From NCBI GenBank assembly GCA_012103535.1, contig WLWQ01000002.1, forward strand, positions 496,001 to 560,000: a stretch of 64,000 bases of DNA. The letters are read 5' to 3'. The notes beneath the pieces are model-generated. The model worked only from the letters and a program-made list of their open reading frames with translations. It was not told the DNA's origin and did no database searches. Shown here piece by piece: positions 17,744 through 25,185 of the stretch (position 1 is its first letter; every line of letters starts with the position of its first letter). Position numbers and translations under genes: made by a program. The stretch comes from Pseudomonadales bacterium (lineage in GTDB: Bacteria > Pseudomonadota > Gammaproteobacteria > Pseudomonadales > Pseudohongiellaceae).

Positions 17744-17780
17744 GGAATTAGTCTTTAAACAAACGATTGAAACTAATTCC
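17744..17780. promoter_or_regulatory. Inverted repeat between permease and copper genes
   Basis: GGAATTAGT (17744-17752) and ACTAATTCC (17772-17780) form a perfect 9-bp inverted repeat with a 19-base gap. It is placed in the divergent intergenic region of the permease and the copper genes. The spacing fits a dimeric regulator site, but it does not match a CueR-type box. The role is inferred from position only. Confidence 0.4.
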
Positions 17781-17879
17781 AACTGTTCAGGGTCATATTG
17801 AATGTACCAAGACTACACTTTAGAGTAGATATCAGGTCAATGGGAATCAGTTGAGCTAGGTCAAAAAAAAGAGTAGGGT

Positions 17880-18287
17880 TTGCTCGTGTGCTATTGGACT
17901 TCAACTTTGATAAACCTTAGAAAATCCAAACTTATATCGCTGTTCCTGGCGTTCTTGCTAGTTGCGAACAGTAGCTTTGCTTTGGAAATTTTAACCCATG
18001 ATGCACACCAGCATTCTGAAATTGCAGGTATGCATGCAGGCCACGACATGACGATAGCTGCAATGGGCATGATGGAGCAAGAGGGCGATGAATTAGCACA
18101 TTATGAGCCGGCAAATCACAGTGGCGAAGACTGTATTTGTGATGAAATTTGCTGCTTAAATACAGTCGATTTTGGGACTCTGCTGCTGGAAAACAACCCA
18201 ATTCCAGATGAGCCTGGTCAATCAGTTAGCGCATCAAACTATCAGTCAATTTCACTGGATCTGCTCCTTCCTCCACCAACACGATAA
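17880..18287 (+). CDS. Exported His/Met/Cys-rich small protein of the copper locus
   Basis: A protein of up to 135 residues. The frame has no ATG start: TTG at 17880 gives the longest form, and a TTG near 17910 (before INLRKSK) is an equally good choice. A signal peptide (KLISLFLAFLLVANSSFA) precedes a mature region rich in metal ligands: THDAHQHSEIAGMHAGHDM, AAMGMM and a CICDEICC cluster. It probably binds copper in the periplasm. I recognise no specific family, although it resembles DUF2946-type proteins found beside copper-resistance genes. The gene ends 48 bp before the multicopper oxidase gene, on the same strand. Confidence 0.7.
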   Translation: MLVCYWTSTLINLRKSKLISLFLAFLLVANSSFALEILTHDAHQHSEIAGMHAGHDMTIAAMGMMEQEGDELAHYEPANHSGEDCICDEICCLNTVDFGTLLLENNPIPDEPGQSVSASNYQSISLDLLLPPPTR

Positions 18288-18335
18288 ACATCTCTAGCTT
18301 TGTTTTCCTAACGTTTGTTTATAAGGAGATAGATC

Positions 18336-20384
18336 GTGTTTGCGCGTGTCCTATTATTTTTGCTTTTCTATTCCACTTATTCAACGGCGGCGACTGTTGA
18401 GTACGAATTTGAAATAGATACCAAGCAAATCAATATCACTGGTAATTCAGTTACAGCGTTGGCCATTGCAGATCAGATTCCGGCACCAACCTTAAGGGCT
18501 GAGGTCGGCGATGTATTGCGAGCGACTTTTCATAACAGGCTTTCAGAAACCACATCGGTGCATTGGCATGGCATTTTGTTGCCGGGAATTCAAGACGGAG
18601 TTCCCTACTTGAACACCCAGCCAATTCCACCCGGTGGATCCCATACTTTTGAATTCCCCATCCTTCATGCCGGGACCTACTGGTATCACTCCCACACGGA
18701 TTTACAAATTCAAAAAGGTATTTATGGCGCGCTAGTGTTATCTGAGCCCAGTGAAGAATCCCAGATTCAAGATGAAGTCGTTCTTCTTTCCGACTGGATC
18801 GATGATGAAGCCGAGTCTGTGCTGCACAATCTGAAATCAGCAGACGATTTTTATGCATTTAAAAAAGATGCAGTGCAATCCTGGCAGGGTGTGATTGCCA
18901 ATGGTTTGCCAGCAATCAGGAATCGACTCAATGGTTCTTACAGTCGCATGGGTCCAATGGATCTTGCAGATGTGGGCTATGACGCGTTTCTAGTCAACGG
19001 AGCCCAGGAGTCTGTGGTTGAGCTGCAGGATAGGAGTAGCGATGTCATAAAGCTGCGTCTGATAAATGGCTCAACTTCCAGTATTTTCGATGTGGAGTAT
19101 GCAGGCGGTCCGATGCAAGTCCTTGCTGCTGATGGATTGGATATTGAACCCATACTGGTTCAGAGACTTCGCATGTCTACTGCCGAGACTTACGACGTGC
19201 TGGTTCCCATTGAGCCAGGCAAGTCTTTTGAACTCCGTTCCACTTCATTCGACGGCACAGGTTTTAGTAGTTTGTATGTCGGTGAGGGTGAGCGCGTCGC
19301 GGCGCCCACTGTAGCCGCACCCAATCTCTATTTGATGTCACACGGTGAAATGGATATGGACATGTTCATGCCAATGCCCGAGATGGAAATGCAAATGGAA
19401 ACGGAAGATCATTCCCAGCACGGTATAGATCACAGCGCACCTGTTATTGCTCACATGATGAGTTACGAAGATATCGTTTCTTTGGAAGACACTTCGCTTC
19501 CGGCAGACCAGGAATGGCGTGACATTGAACTCGAATTAACCGGTAACATGGAACGTTACGTCTGGAGTTTTAATGGCAAAACAGCCAGTGAGGATCCGCA
19601 AGTTTGGATTCGTCGCGGCGAGAATGTGCGATTTCATTTGACCAATGACATGATGATGCACCATCCCCTTCATCTTCATGGCCACTTCTTTCGCGTAGTA
19701 AATCGCCATGGTGCACGTAGTCCACTCAAACACACAGTAAATGTTCCGCCAATGGCTTCGGTAATCATTGAATTTAATGCCAATGAATCTGCCGATTGGC
19801 TTTTTCATTGTCATAATCAGTTCTATATGAAAACTGGTATGAATCGGGTTGTAAGTTATGAAGGCAGCAGTAATTTCACGCCGGAGATTAGTCAGCTCAT
19901 TCAACCTTACCAGCGCTGGTTCAATCTAAATGAGTTCCATATGATGTCGTCGTTCATGGATTATGAATTCGCCTTGGGCAATGAGCGGCATGAAATTGAT
20001 TTCGAATTGGACGCCGATCTCTCGGATACCTTCGAAATTCATTTAACCTATAACTATCACATCAATAGATTCGTCTCTGCATTTGCGGGCGTAGAAAGCA
20101 GGGAGCATCATCACGAAGACAGTCATGACATTGCCATCACGGGTCTAAACGTCACCTTGCCTATGCTGATCGATAGCGAATGGCGGGTGGATGATCACGG
20201 CGATTTTAGGCTGGAGTTAGAATCAGAAATCCCGATCACGAAGCGCTTTGGTTTCGATTGGCGATGGAATACAGACAACGAATATCGTTACGGAGTTAAC
20301 TATCGATTAAACAATCGCTGGTCGATTACTGTGCATACCGACACGGAGTATGGAGATGGGATTGGATTCCAGTTCTTTTACTGA
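18336..20384 (+). CDS. Multicopper oxidase (CopA-like) fused to a C-terminal beta-strand-rich domain
   Basis: A protein of 682 residues starting with GTG at 18336 behind AAGGAG (7-base spacing), with a short signal peptide ending STAA. The cupredoxin copper motifs are HWHG (76-79), WYHSH (116-120), HPLHLHGH (443-450) and HCHNQFYMKTGM (491-502). The last should read HCHxxxHxxxGM; the second type 1 copper His is Tyr497 (codon TAT). A Met-rich loop (GEMDMDMFMPMPEMEMQME) near residues 337-355 fits copper handling. After about residue 530 the sequence switches to alternating strands (DFELDADLSDTFEIHLTY to DGIGFQFFY), resembling a CopB-like outer-membrane barrel and ending in aromatic residues. Cuprous oxidase and resistance function is inferred. 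Confidence 0.88.
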   Translation: MFARVLLFLLFYSTYSTAATVEYEFEIDTKQINITGNSVTALAIADQIPAPTLRAEVGDVLRATFHNRLSETTSVHWHGILLPGIQDGVPYLNTQPIPPGGSHTFEFPILHAGTYWYHSHTDLQIQKGIYGALVLSEPSEESQIQDEVVLLSDWIDDEAESVLHNLKSADDFYAFKKDAVQSWQGVIANGLPAIRNRLNGSYSRMGPMDLADVGYDAFLVNGAQESVVELQDRSSDVIKLRLINGSTSSIFDVEYAGGPMQVLAADGLDIEPILVQRLRMSTAETYDVLVPIEPGKSFELRSTSFDGTGFSSLYVGEGERVAAPTVAAPNLYLMSHGEMDMDMFMPMPEMEMQMETEDHSQHGIDHSAPVIAHMMSYEDIVSLEDTSLPADQEWRDIELELTGNMERYVWSFNGKTASEDPQVWIRRGENVRFHLTNDMMMHHPLHLHGHFFRVVNRHGARSPLKHTVNVPPMASVIIEFNANESADWLFHCHNQFYMKTGMNRVVSYEGSSNFTPEISQLIQPYQRWFNLNEFHMMSSFMDYEFALGNERHEIDFELDADLSDTFEIHLTYNYHINRFVSAFAGVESREHHHEDSHDIAITGLNVTLPMLIDSEWRVDDHGDFRLELESEIPITKRFGFDWRWNTDNEYRYGVNYRLNNRWSITVHTDTEYGDGIGFQFFY

Positions 20385-20457
20385 TTTCATCAAGCACATG
20401 ATTGCATTGTCGCGTTTTTTTCAATGATGTATTGGAATTGTTTACTTCACAAATTTT

Positions 20458-20660
20458 TGGCAGGCAGTAAATGGTATTGGTAGTAGTTATTAACCATCCT
20501 TGGTAGTTCGTTCCTGCCAGCCCATCCTTGGGCTGGCGTTCATTCCTATTGAAGCGCTGCTTCAATTCGCTACACGATCGGAATTCACCCATCCCTGGGC
20601 CGTCGTTCAGCCCTACTGAAGCTTTCGCTTTAGTTCGCTTTGCGACCGGGCTTCACCCAT
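20458..20660. repeat. Tandem 67-68 bp intergenic hairpin repeats
   Basis: Two head-to-tail units start with CCCATCCTTGGG at 20521 and CCCATCCCTGGG at 20588; a third begins CCCAT at 20656. Units share the order palindrome, GGC/CGTCGTTCA, a CTGAAGC-type hairpin, TTCGCT, then a GGAATTCA/GGGCTTCA end. Preceding bases 20493-20506 hold a similar ACCA-TCCT-TGGT hairpin, and GGCAGG/CCTGCC (20459 and 20513) bracket that part. The repeat fills most of the 328-bp gap between the oxidase and cobB genes. I see no gene in it. Confidence 0.75.
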
Positions 20661-20712
20661 TACTTCCAAGAAGTTTCAGGATAGATGAATAATTTTTAAT
20701 TGAAGCGAGAAT

Positions 20713-21414
20713 TTAGGTTAGTAGGCCTTCAAAATAACGCGGGACTACTTCGGTGGCCTGCCCGTAAACATGGGCATCGAATGAAGAACCCGTTTCTTCC
20801 AGATTGAGCTCAACTGTGTGTGCTCGGCGAATCTTTGCAGTCTGATAGAAACTGGACGCAGGGTAGACATTGCCCGATGTGCCGATCGCAACAAATATGT
20901 CGCAAGCTTCTAATGCCATATTGATCTGGTTCATGTGAAATGGCATTTCACCAAACCACACAACATGAGGGCGCAAATTCCCGGGTGAGCGACAGCATTG
21001 GCATTGGGTATCGAAATTTAAGCTCTCGCGAATATCGAATACCATTTGCGAATTTAAACAGCGCATTTTTAAGAGCTCGCCATGCATGTGCAGAACATTC
21101 CGACTGCCGGCGCGTTCATGCAGGTTATCGATATTTTGCGTGACTAATAGAAAATTCCCTTCAAACTCATGTTCGAATTTTGCCAGGGCAGTATGGGCAG
21201 CATTGGGATTTATATCATCCGACAGTACCTGTTCGCGGCGCTGATTGTAGAATTCATAAACCAGTTGTGGGTTCCGGGCAAAACCTTCTGGAGTTGCAAC
21301 TTCATCTACCGGGTGGTTTGCCCACAAACCATCCGCAGCCCGGAAGGTTTCTATTCCTGATTCGGCGGAGATTCCCGCACCGGTAAGGACGACAATTGAA
21401 CTGGGCTTTTCCAT
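20713..21414 (-). CDS. cobB: Sir2-family NAD-dependent protein deacylase
   Basis: A class III sirtuin of 233 residues from the ATG at 21414. A longer frame reaches 21474, but the family begins just before VVLTGAGISAESGI, so the later start is preferred; it lacks an obvious Shine-Dalgarno site. The motifs are GAGISAESGIETFR, the Tyr/Arg pair in YEFYNQRR that binds succinyl groups, TQNIDNLHERAG with the catalytic HMHG, and a zinc site (C in MRCLNS, then CQCC). RPHVVWFGEMPF is typical of CobB. It removes acetyl and succinyl groups from lysines, linking NAD status to metabolism. It is a single gene, convergent with the copper operon and divergent from bcp. Confidence 0.92.
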   Translation of the reverse strand: MEKPSSIVVLTGAGISAESGIETFRAADGLWANHPVDEVATPEGFARNPQLVYEFYNQRREQVLSDDINPNAAHTALAKFEHEFEGNFLLVTQNIDNLHERAGSRNVLHMHGELLKMRCLNSQMVFDIRESLNFDTQCQCCRSPGNLRPHVVWFGEMPFHMNQINMALEACDIFVAIGTSGNVYPASSFYQTAKIRRAHTVELNLEETGSSFDAHVYGQATEVVPRYFEGLLT

Positions 21415-21643
21415 GGGGCGAATGTTAGCAAAAGAATCGAATACGTAGTACAAACAAGGTAGTTTAAAGAACATAGCGCATACATGATTGCCCGCCGCAA
21501 TTGGGATAGACTTTGTTCAAAGTAGACAGTGAGTCTGATGGCTGCAAAACTACAGTAGCGATTCCTGAGCCGTGAAATCTGGCGTGCCAGGAAGAACGCT
21601 TTTTCCAAGTTAGGAACAATAACGACACATTAGTGGAACTGAT

Positions 21644-22114
21644 ATGGCAACAATCAAGATAGGAAACGCAGCACCTGCATTTTCATTGCAGGATCAAAAT
21701 GGAAAGAAAGTCAGCTTAAAGGATTTCAAGGGCAAGAAAAATGTCGTGCTTTACTTCTATCCCAAAGCCATGACCCCAGGTTGTACTGTTCAGGCTTGCG
21801 GTCTTCGTGACAGTAAGAAAGATTTGGCAAAACACAGTGCCGTAGCATTAGGTGTGTCTCCCGATCCCGTTGCCAGACTAAAGAAGTTTGAAGACAAGGA
21901 AGATCTTAATTTTGTCTTATTGTCTGACAAGGACCATGGGATTGCGGACAAATATGGCGTATGGGGTCTTAAGAAATTCATGGGCCGTGAGTTCATGGGA
22001 ATTATTCGCTCTACATTTATCATCGATAAACAAGGCAAGCTTGCCCACATCATGGATAAAGTGAAAACCAAATCCCATCATGATGATGTCATCGAAATCC
22101 TGAAATCGCTTTAA
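21644..22114 (+). CDS. bcp: Thiol peroxidase, bacterioferritin comigratory protein (PrxQ/BCP)
   Basis: A peroxiredoxin of 156 residues that reduces peroxides with thioredoxin in the cytoplasm. The peroxidatic cysteine is C47 in MTPGCTVQAC and the resolving cysteine is C52, the five-residue spacing of alpha-type BCPs. The usual Glu of CTxEAC is Gln here. VLYFYPKAMTPGCT and FGVWG-like YGVWGLKKFMGREFMGI are also present, as is the RSTFIIDKQG strand. It is the first gene of a tight operon: ybfF starts 4 bp after its stop. Confidence 0.93.
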   Translation: MATIKIGNAAPAFSLQDQNGKKVSLKDFKGKKNVVLYFYPKAMTPGCTVQACGLRDSKKDLAKHSAVALGVSPDPVARLKKFEDKEDLNFVLLSDKDHGIADKYGVWGLKKFMGREFMGIIRSTFIIDKQGKLAHIMDKVKTKSHHDDVIEILKSL

Positions 22115-22118
22115 GGGC

Positions 22119-22904
22119 ATGCAGCTAAATTTTAGACAGTATTCCGAAGCGGGCGCTCCGCTCATCATATTGCATGGCTTATTTGGCAGTCTTGGGAACT
22201 GGGGAGCCCATAGCAAATATTTCTCAGAACAATTCGCGGTAATTGGAGTAGATTTAAGAAACCACGGCGAGTCCCCGCATGATGTAGAGCTAAATTATCC
22301 AGTTATGGCCCAAGATGTGCTCGAGCTAATGGAACAGCTCAACATCGCATCTGCTAACTTTATTGGCCATTCCATGGGAGGCAAGGTAGCGATGGAATTG
22401 GCATTATCTGCAGCTGACAAAGTCGACAAACTGCTGGTGGTTGATATTGCACCGGTTGACTACCCGGAAGCCGCGGATGGCCACCTACGCGTTATTGACG
22501 GAATGAAAGCCTTGGATTTTGATACCATTGGCAACCGCAAAGATGCTGAAAGTTTTCTTGAAGACTTTATCATTGACGAGCCTACCCGAAAATTTGTACT
22601 TACTAACCTGGAGCGAAAGAGCGAAGGAAAATACGGTTGGCGTTTAAACCTGGGTGCAATCGAAAAAAATTACAATCGCTTGCGGGAGAAGCCTGGCGGC
22701 ACAAAACCGTTTAGTAAGCCGACTCTTTTCGTAAAAGGATCGCAATCCAATTATATTCAGGAGCAGCATAAGCAGGAAATTCTGCAATTGTTCCCGAATG
22801 CACAAGTGAAAATAATTATGCAAGCTGGCCATTGGTTGCATGCAGACAAGCCACAAGCGTTTCAGAAAATAGCCCTGGATTTTCTGCAGGCAGGAGAAAG
22901 TTAA
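22119..22904 (+). CDS. ybfF: Alpha/beta-fold esterase YbfF
   Basis: A hydrolase of 261 residues resembling E. coli YbfF, a soluble esterase acting on short acyl and acyl-CoA-like esters. The oxyanion segment ILHGLFGSLGNWG and VDLRNHGESPH come first. The nucleophile is S85 in IGHSMGGKVAM, and the C-terminal AGHWLHADKP holds the catalytic His. It starts 4 bp after bcp and ends one base before pdxJ, so the three genes are almost certainly one transcript. No export signal. Confidence 0.88.
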   Translation: MQLNFRQYSEAGAPLIILHGLFGSLGNWGAHSKYFSEQFAVIGVDLRNHGESPHDVELNYPVMAQDVLELMEQLNIASANFIGHSMGGKVAMELALSAADKVDKLLVVDIAPVDYPEAADGHLRVIDGMKALDFDTIGNRKDAESFLEDFIIDEPTRKFVLTNLERKSEGKYGWRLNLGAIEKNYNRLREKPGGTKPFSKPTLFVKGSQSNYIQEQHKQEILQLFPNAQVKIIMQAGHWLHADKPQAFQKIALDFLQAGES

Positions 22905-22905
22905 A

Positions 22906-23634
22906 ATGACAATGCTCAGCGTAAACCTTAACAAAATTGCATTGTTAAGAAATTCACGCGGTCGCGATTTTCCCAATGTCGTTGAGTTTGCAGAACGAGT
23001 TATAGGATTAGGAGTTCGTGGTATTACCGTGCATCCGCGGCCAGATGAAAGACACATTACTCGACAGGACGTGAAAGACTTGAGTGAATTCCTAAGCGCT
23101 ATCGATAATGTTGAATTTAATATCGAAGGTTACCCTTCTGCGGAGTTTTTGAATCTCGTTTTTGATGCAAGTCCCGATCAATGCACCTTGGTTCCCGATG
23201 AGCCAGGTCAACTTACTTCGGATCACGGTTGGCAAGTGGCGCGAAACGAAAGCTTGTTAAAAGAAGTATTGGGAAAAATACATGGTGAAGGAATTCGCAG
23301 CAGCTTGTTCCTTGATCCGGTTCCCGCTTATATAGATGAAGTCACAGGAGTTGGTGCGAACAGGATTGAACTTTATACCGAAGAGTACGCATCGAACTTT
23401 AATACTCCCCATCAGGAGAAAACCTGGCAGGAGTATGTGGATACAGCAGCCCGTGCTACTGAGGCTGGAATCGGTATAAATGCAGGCCATGATCTCGACT
23501 TAACCAATCTGGCAAAATTTCTGGAAATTCCGAATATTCTTGAGGTATCAATTGGGCATGCTTTGATTGTCGAATGCCTGGAGCAGGGTGTAGAAAGTGT
23601 CATTAATCAATACCTTGCAATTACTGCAGCCTAG
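22906..23634 (+). CDS. pdxJ: Pyridoxine 5'-phosphate synthase
   Basis: A TIM-barrel enzyme of 242 residues condensing 1-deoxyxylulose 5-phosphate with 3-amino-2-oxopropyl phosphate to give pyridoxine phosphate. LSVNLNKIALLRNSRG, ITVHPRPDERHI, FNIEGYPS, ELYTEEYA and GINAGHDLDLTNL are diagnostic. The HPRPDERHI form and the LSVNLNKIALLRN start resemble the Bacteroidetes-type enzyme more than the enterobacterial HLREDRRHI type. It is also not next to recO/acpS, the common gammaproteobacterial setting. AGGAG lies 9 bases upstream of the ATG. The other vitamin B6 gene in the window is pdxH at 33040. Confidence 0.93.
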   Translation: MTMLSVNLNKIALLRNSRGRDFPNVVEFAERVIGLGVRGITVHPRPDERHITRQDVKDLSEFLSAIDNVEFNIEGYPSAEFLNLVFDASPDQCTLVPDEPGQLTSDHGWQVARNESLLKEVLGKIHGEGIRSSLFLDPVPAYIDEVTGVGANRIELYTEEYASNFNTPHQEKTWQEYVDTAARATEAGIGINAGHDLDLTNLAKFLEIPNILEVSIGHALIVECLEQGVESVINQYLAITAA

Positions 23635-23733
23635 TTATTGCTAACAGTTATTAGATATTTTTAGAGATTCAGATAAGGTGGGATATCCGCAGAGTCAGAT
23701 TAGCGGAGATACTGAAAACCTCCAGAGATTCAA

Positions 23734-24312
23734 ATGATTCACATCGGTAAAAATGCAGCGCTTCTTCTCGCGCGTTTCACATTGTGCTTGTTCGTCATCT
23801 GGTCAAATGCAGCAGTGGCAGCGGAATTTGAGAATGCACGAATCGCCGCAGAACTATTCTCATCGTCTGAAAATCTTTCCCATCAAATAGACGATGCACG
23901 GGGCTACGACAAGGTAAAAATTCAGGCAGGTCGCCTTGGTCGAGAAGCTATGCAATTAGCGGATGCCATTAATAGAGGGAGAAGCGTTTCCTTCGTGGAA
24001 TCTCAGATTAAAGCTGTTTTCCGCCGTTATGGCAGACTGGAAACAAGTTTTTTGAGAGCAAACTATGCATCCCCTGATCCACAGCTGTACAGTAAAGTTG
24101 CAGAAATTAGTGACCTATATGTCTCATTGAGTATCGAAGTTCAACGATCGACTTCTTACAGTCGACATCCGAATGTCTATTTGTTCACGCCACCTTTTAT
24201 AACAGAACACACTATCTCTAATGATTGGCTTCCACGGGTTCGTATAAATCCCAATGGGACTAATGCTGACCAAGAGCGAGCACAGCCGCAAAGCGATCCC
24301 GAAAATCAGTAG
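23734..24312 (+). CDS. Exported helical hypothetical protein
   Basis: A protein of 192 residues with a signal peptide (about 1-30, RFTLCLFVIWSNAAVAA). The mature part is mainly helical: ENARIAAELFSSSENLSHQI, then GRLGREAMQLADAINRGRS and VAEISDLYVSLSIEVQRS, followed by a Pro-rich, probably unordered C-terminus. The Asp/His/Met ligands expected of a four-helix cytochrome are not evident. I do not recognise a family. It stands alone between pdxJ and the zinc-ribbon membrane protein, with a possible terminator downstream. Confidence 0.65.
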   Translation: MIHIGKNAALLLARFTLCLFVIWSNAAVAAEFENARIAAELFSSSENLSHQIDDARGYDKVKIQAGRLGREAMQLADAINRGRSVSFVESQIKAVFRRYGRLETSFLRANYASPDPQLYSKVAEISDLYVSLSIEVQRSTSYSRHPNVYLFTPPFITEHTISNDWLPRVRINPNGTNADQERAQPQSDPENQ

Positions 24313-24334
24313 TCAGGTCGATATCGGATAATTT

Positions 24335-24363
24335 AAAAACGGGAGCTTCGACACTCGTTTTTT
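24335..24363 (+). terminator. Possible rho-independent terminator
   Basis: AAAAACG-GG-AG (24335-24345) can pair with CTCGTTTTTT (from 24354) around a CTTCGACA loop, with a two-base bulge, and is followed by T-rich sequence. It lies 22 bp after the stop of the exported helical protein. The bulge makes the call moderate. Confidence 0.45.
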
Positions 24364-24398
24364 ATTGTCATTAGCGACAGGTTCACTACACTGTTTCT

Positions 24399-25154
24399 AT
24401 GTACATTACCTGCCCAAAATGTAACTACAAACGTCAGGACACGGATAAGTCATCGAAAGATGAGTGCCCCAGCTGTGGGCTAATTTTCAGCAAATGGTTA
24501 CAGAACCTGGTTGATGAGCCGGAGCACGGTGATTTCGAGAATACGATTTCGCAGAGAACTAATTTTGGACCGTCATTGCTGAAGTTCTTTTTCAGACCAC
24601 GAGAATCGATAGGCAAACCTGAACTGTTTGGATATGGAATTTTGTGGCTGGTGTTTGCCTGGTGGGGTATTGGTTTTGTCATGATGGACTTTCAAACCAG
24701 TGAGATCATGCGTTCCTGGTTTCACAATGTAGATCTCATATTTCACGAAGCAGGGCACATGATATTCATGCCTTTTGGAAGAATTATGTCGATCATGGGA
24801 GGTAGTCTTTTTCAAATACTGGTACCTCTAATTTTGATGTTTGCCTTCCTAATTAAAAACAAAGATAGTTTTGGTGCTTCACTGAGTTTGTGGTGGGTAG
24901 AACAAAGTATGATGGATATAGCACCTTACATCGCCGATGCTCGAGCATTGCGGCTGCCACTACTTGGAGGAACCACAGGAGCTGACTCCATTGGTCGCCA
25001 TGATTGGCGCATGATATTGGGGAATTGGGGACAATTGCAGAACGATACGCAAATTGCTGCTACTGTGGATTTTTTGGAGTCAGGTGTCTTATTAATTGCC
25101 CTGGCATGGGGTGTAATCATGCTCTTTATATACTCTCGCAATCTGATAGATTAA
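24399..25154 (+). CDS. Membrane protein with N-terminal zinc ribbon and HEAGH motif
   Basis: A protein of 251 residues. The N-terminus is a treble-clef/zinc-ribbon type module (CPKC and, sixteen residues on, CPSC within the first 27 residues). After a polar linker come hydrophobic segments (WLVFAWWGIGFVMMDF, SLFQILVPLILMFAFLI, and a C-terminal VLLIALAWGVIMLFIYS). Between the first two is IFHEAGHMIFMPFG, which has the HExxH zinc motif of site-2-type peptidases (M50). The usual second motif (NxxPxxPLDGG) is not visible, so proteolysis is uncertain; IGRHDWRMILG is a further conserved-looking segment. It is cytoplasmic-membrane located. Function unknown. Confidence 0.75.
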   Translation: MYITCPKCNYKRQDTDKSSKDECPSCGLIFSKWLQNLVDEPEHGDFENTISQRTNFGPSLLKFFFRPRESIGKPELFGYGILWLVFAWWGIGFVMMDFQTSEIMRSWFHNVDLIFHEAGHMIFMPFGRIMSIMGGSLFQILVPLILMFAFLIKNKDSFGASLSLWWVEQSMMDIAPYIADARALRLPLLGGTTGADSIGRHDWRMILGNWGQLQNDTQIAATVDFLESGVLLIALAWGVIMLFIYSRNLID

Positions 25155-25185
25155 AATTCGGCCTTTTCCTCAGGCGGTTTCACCT

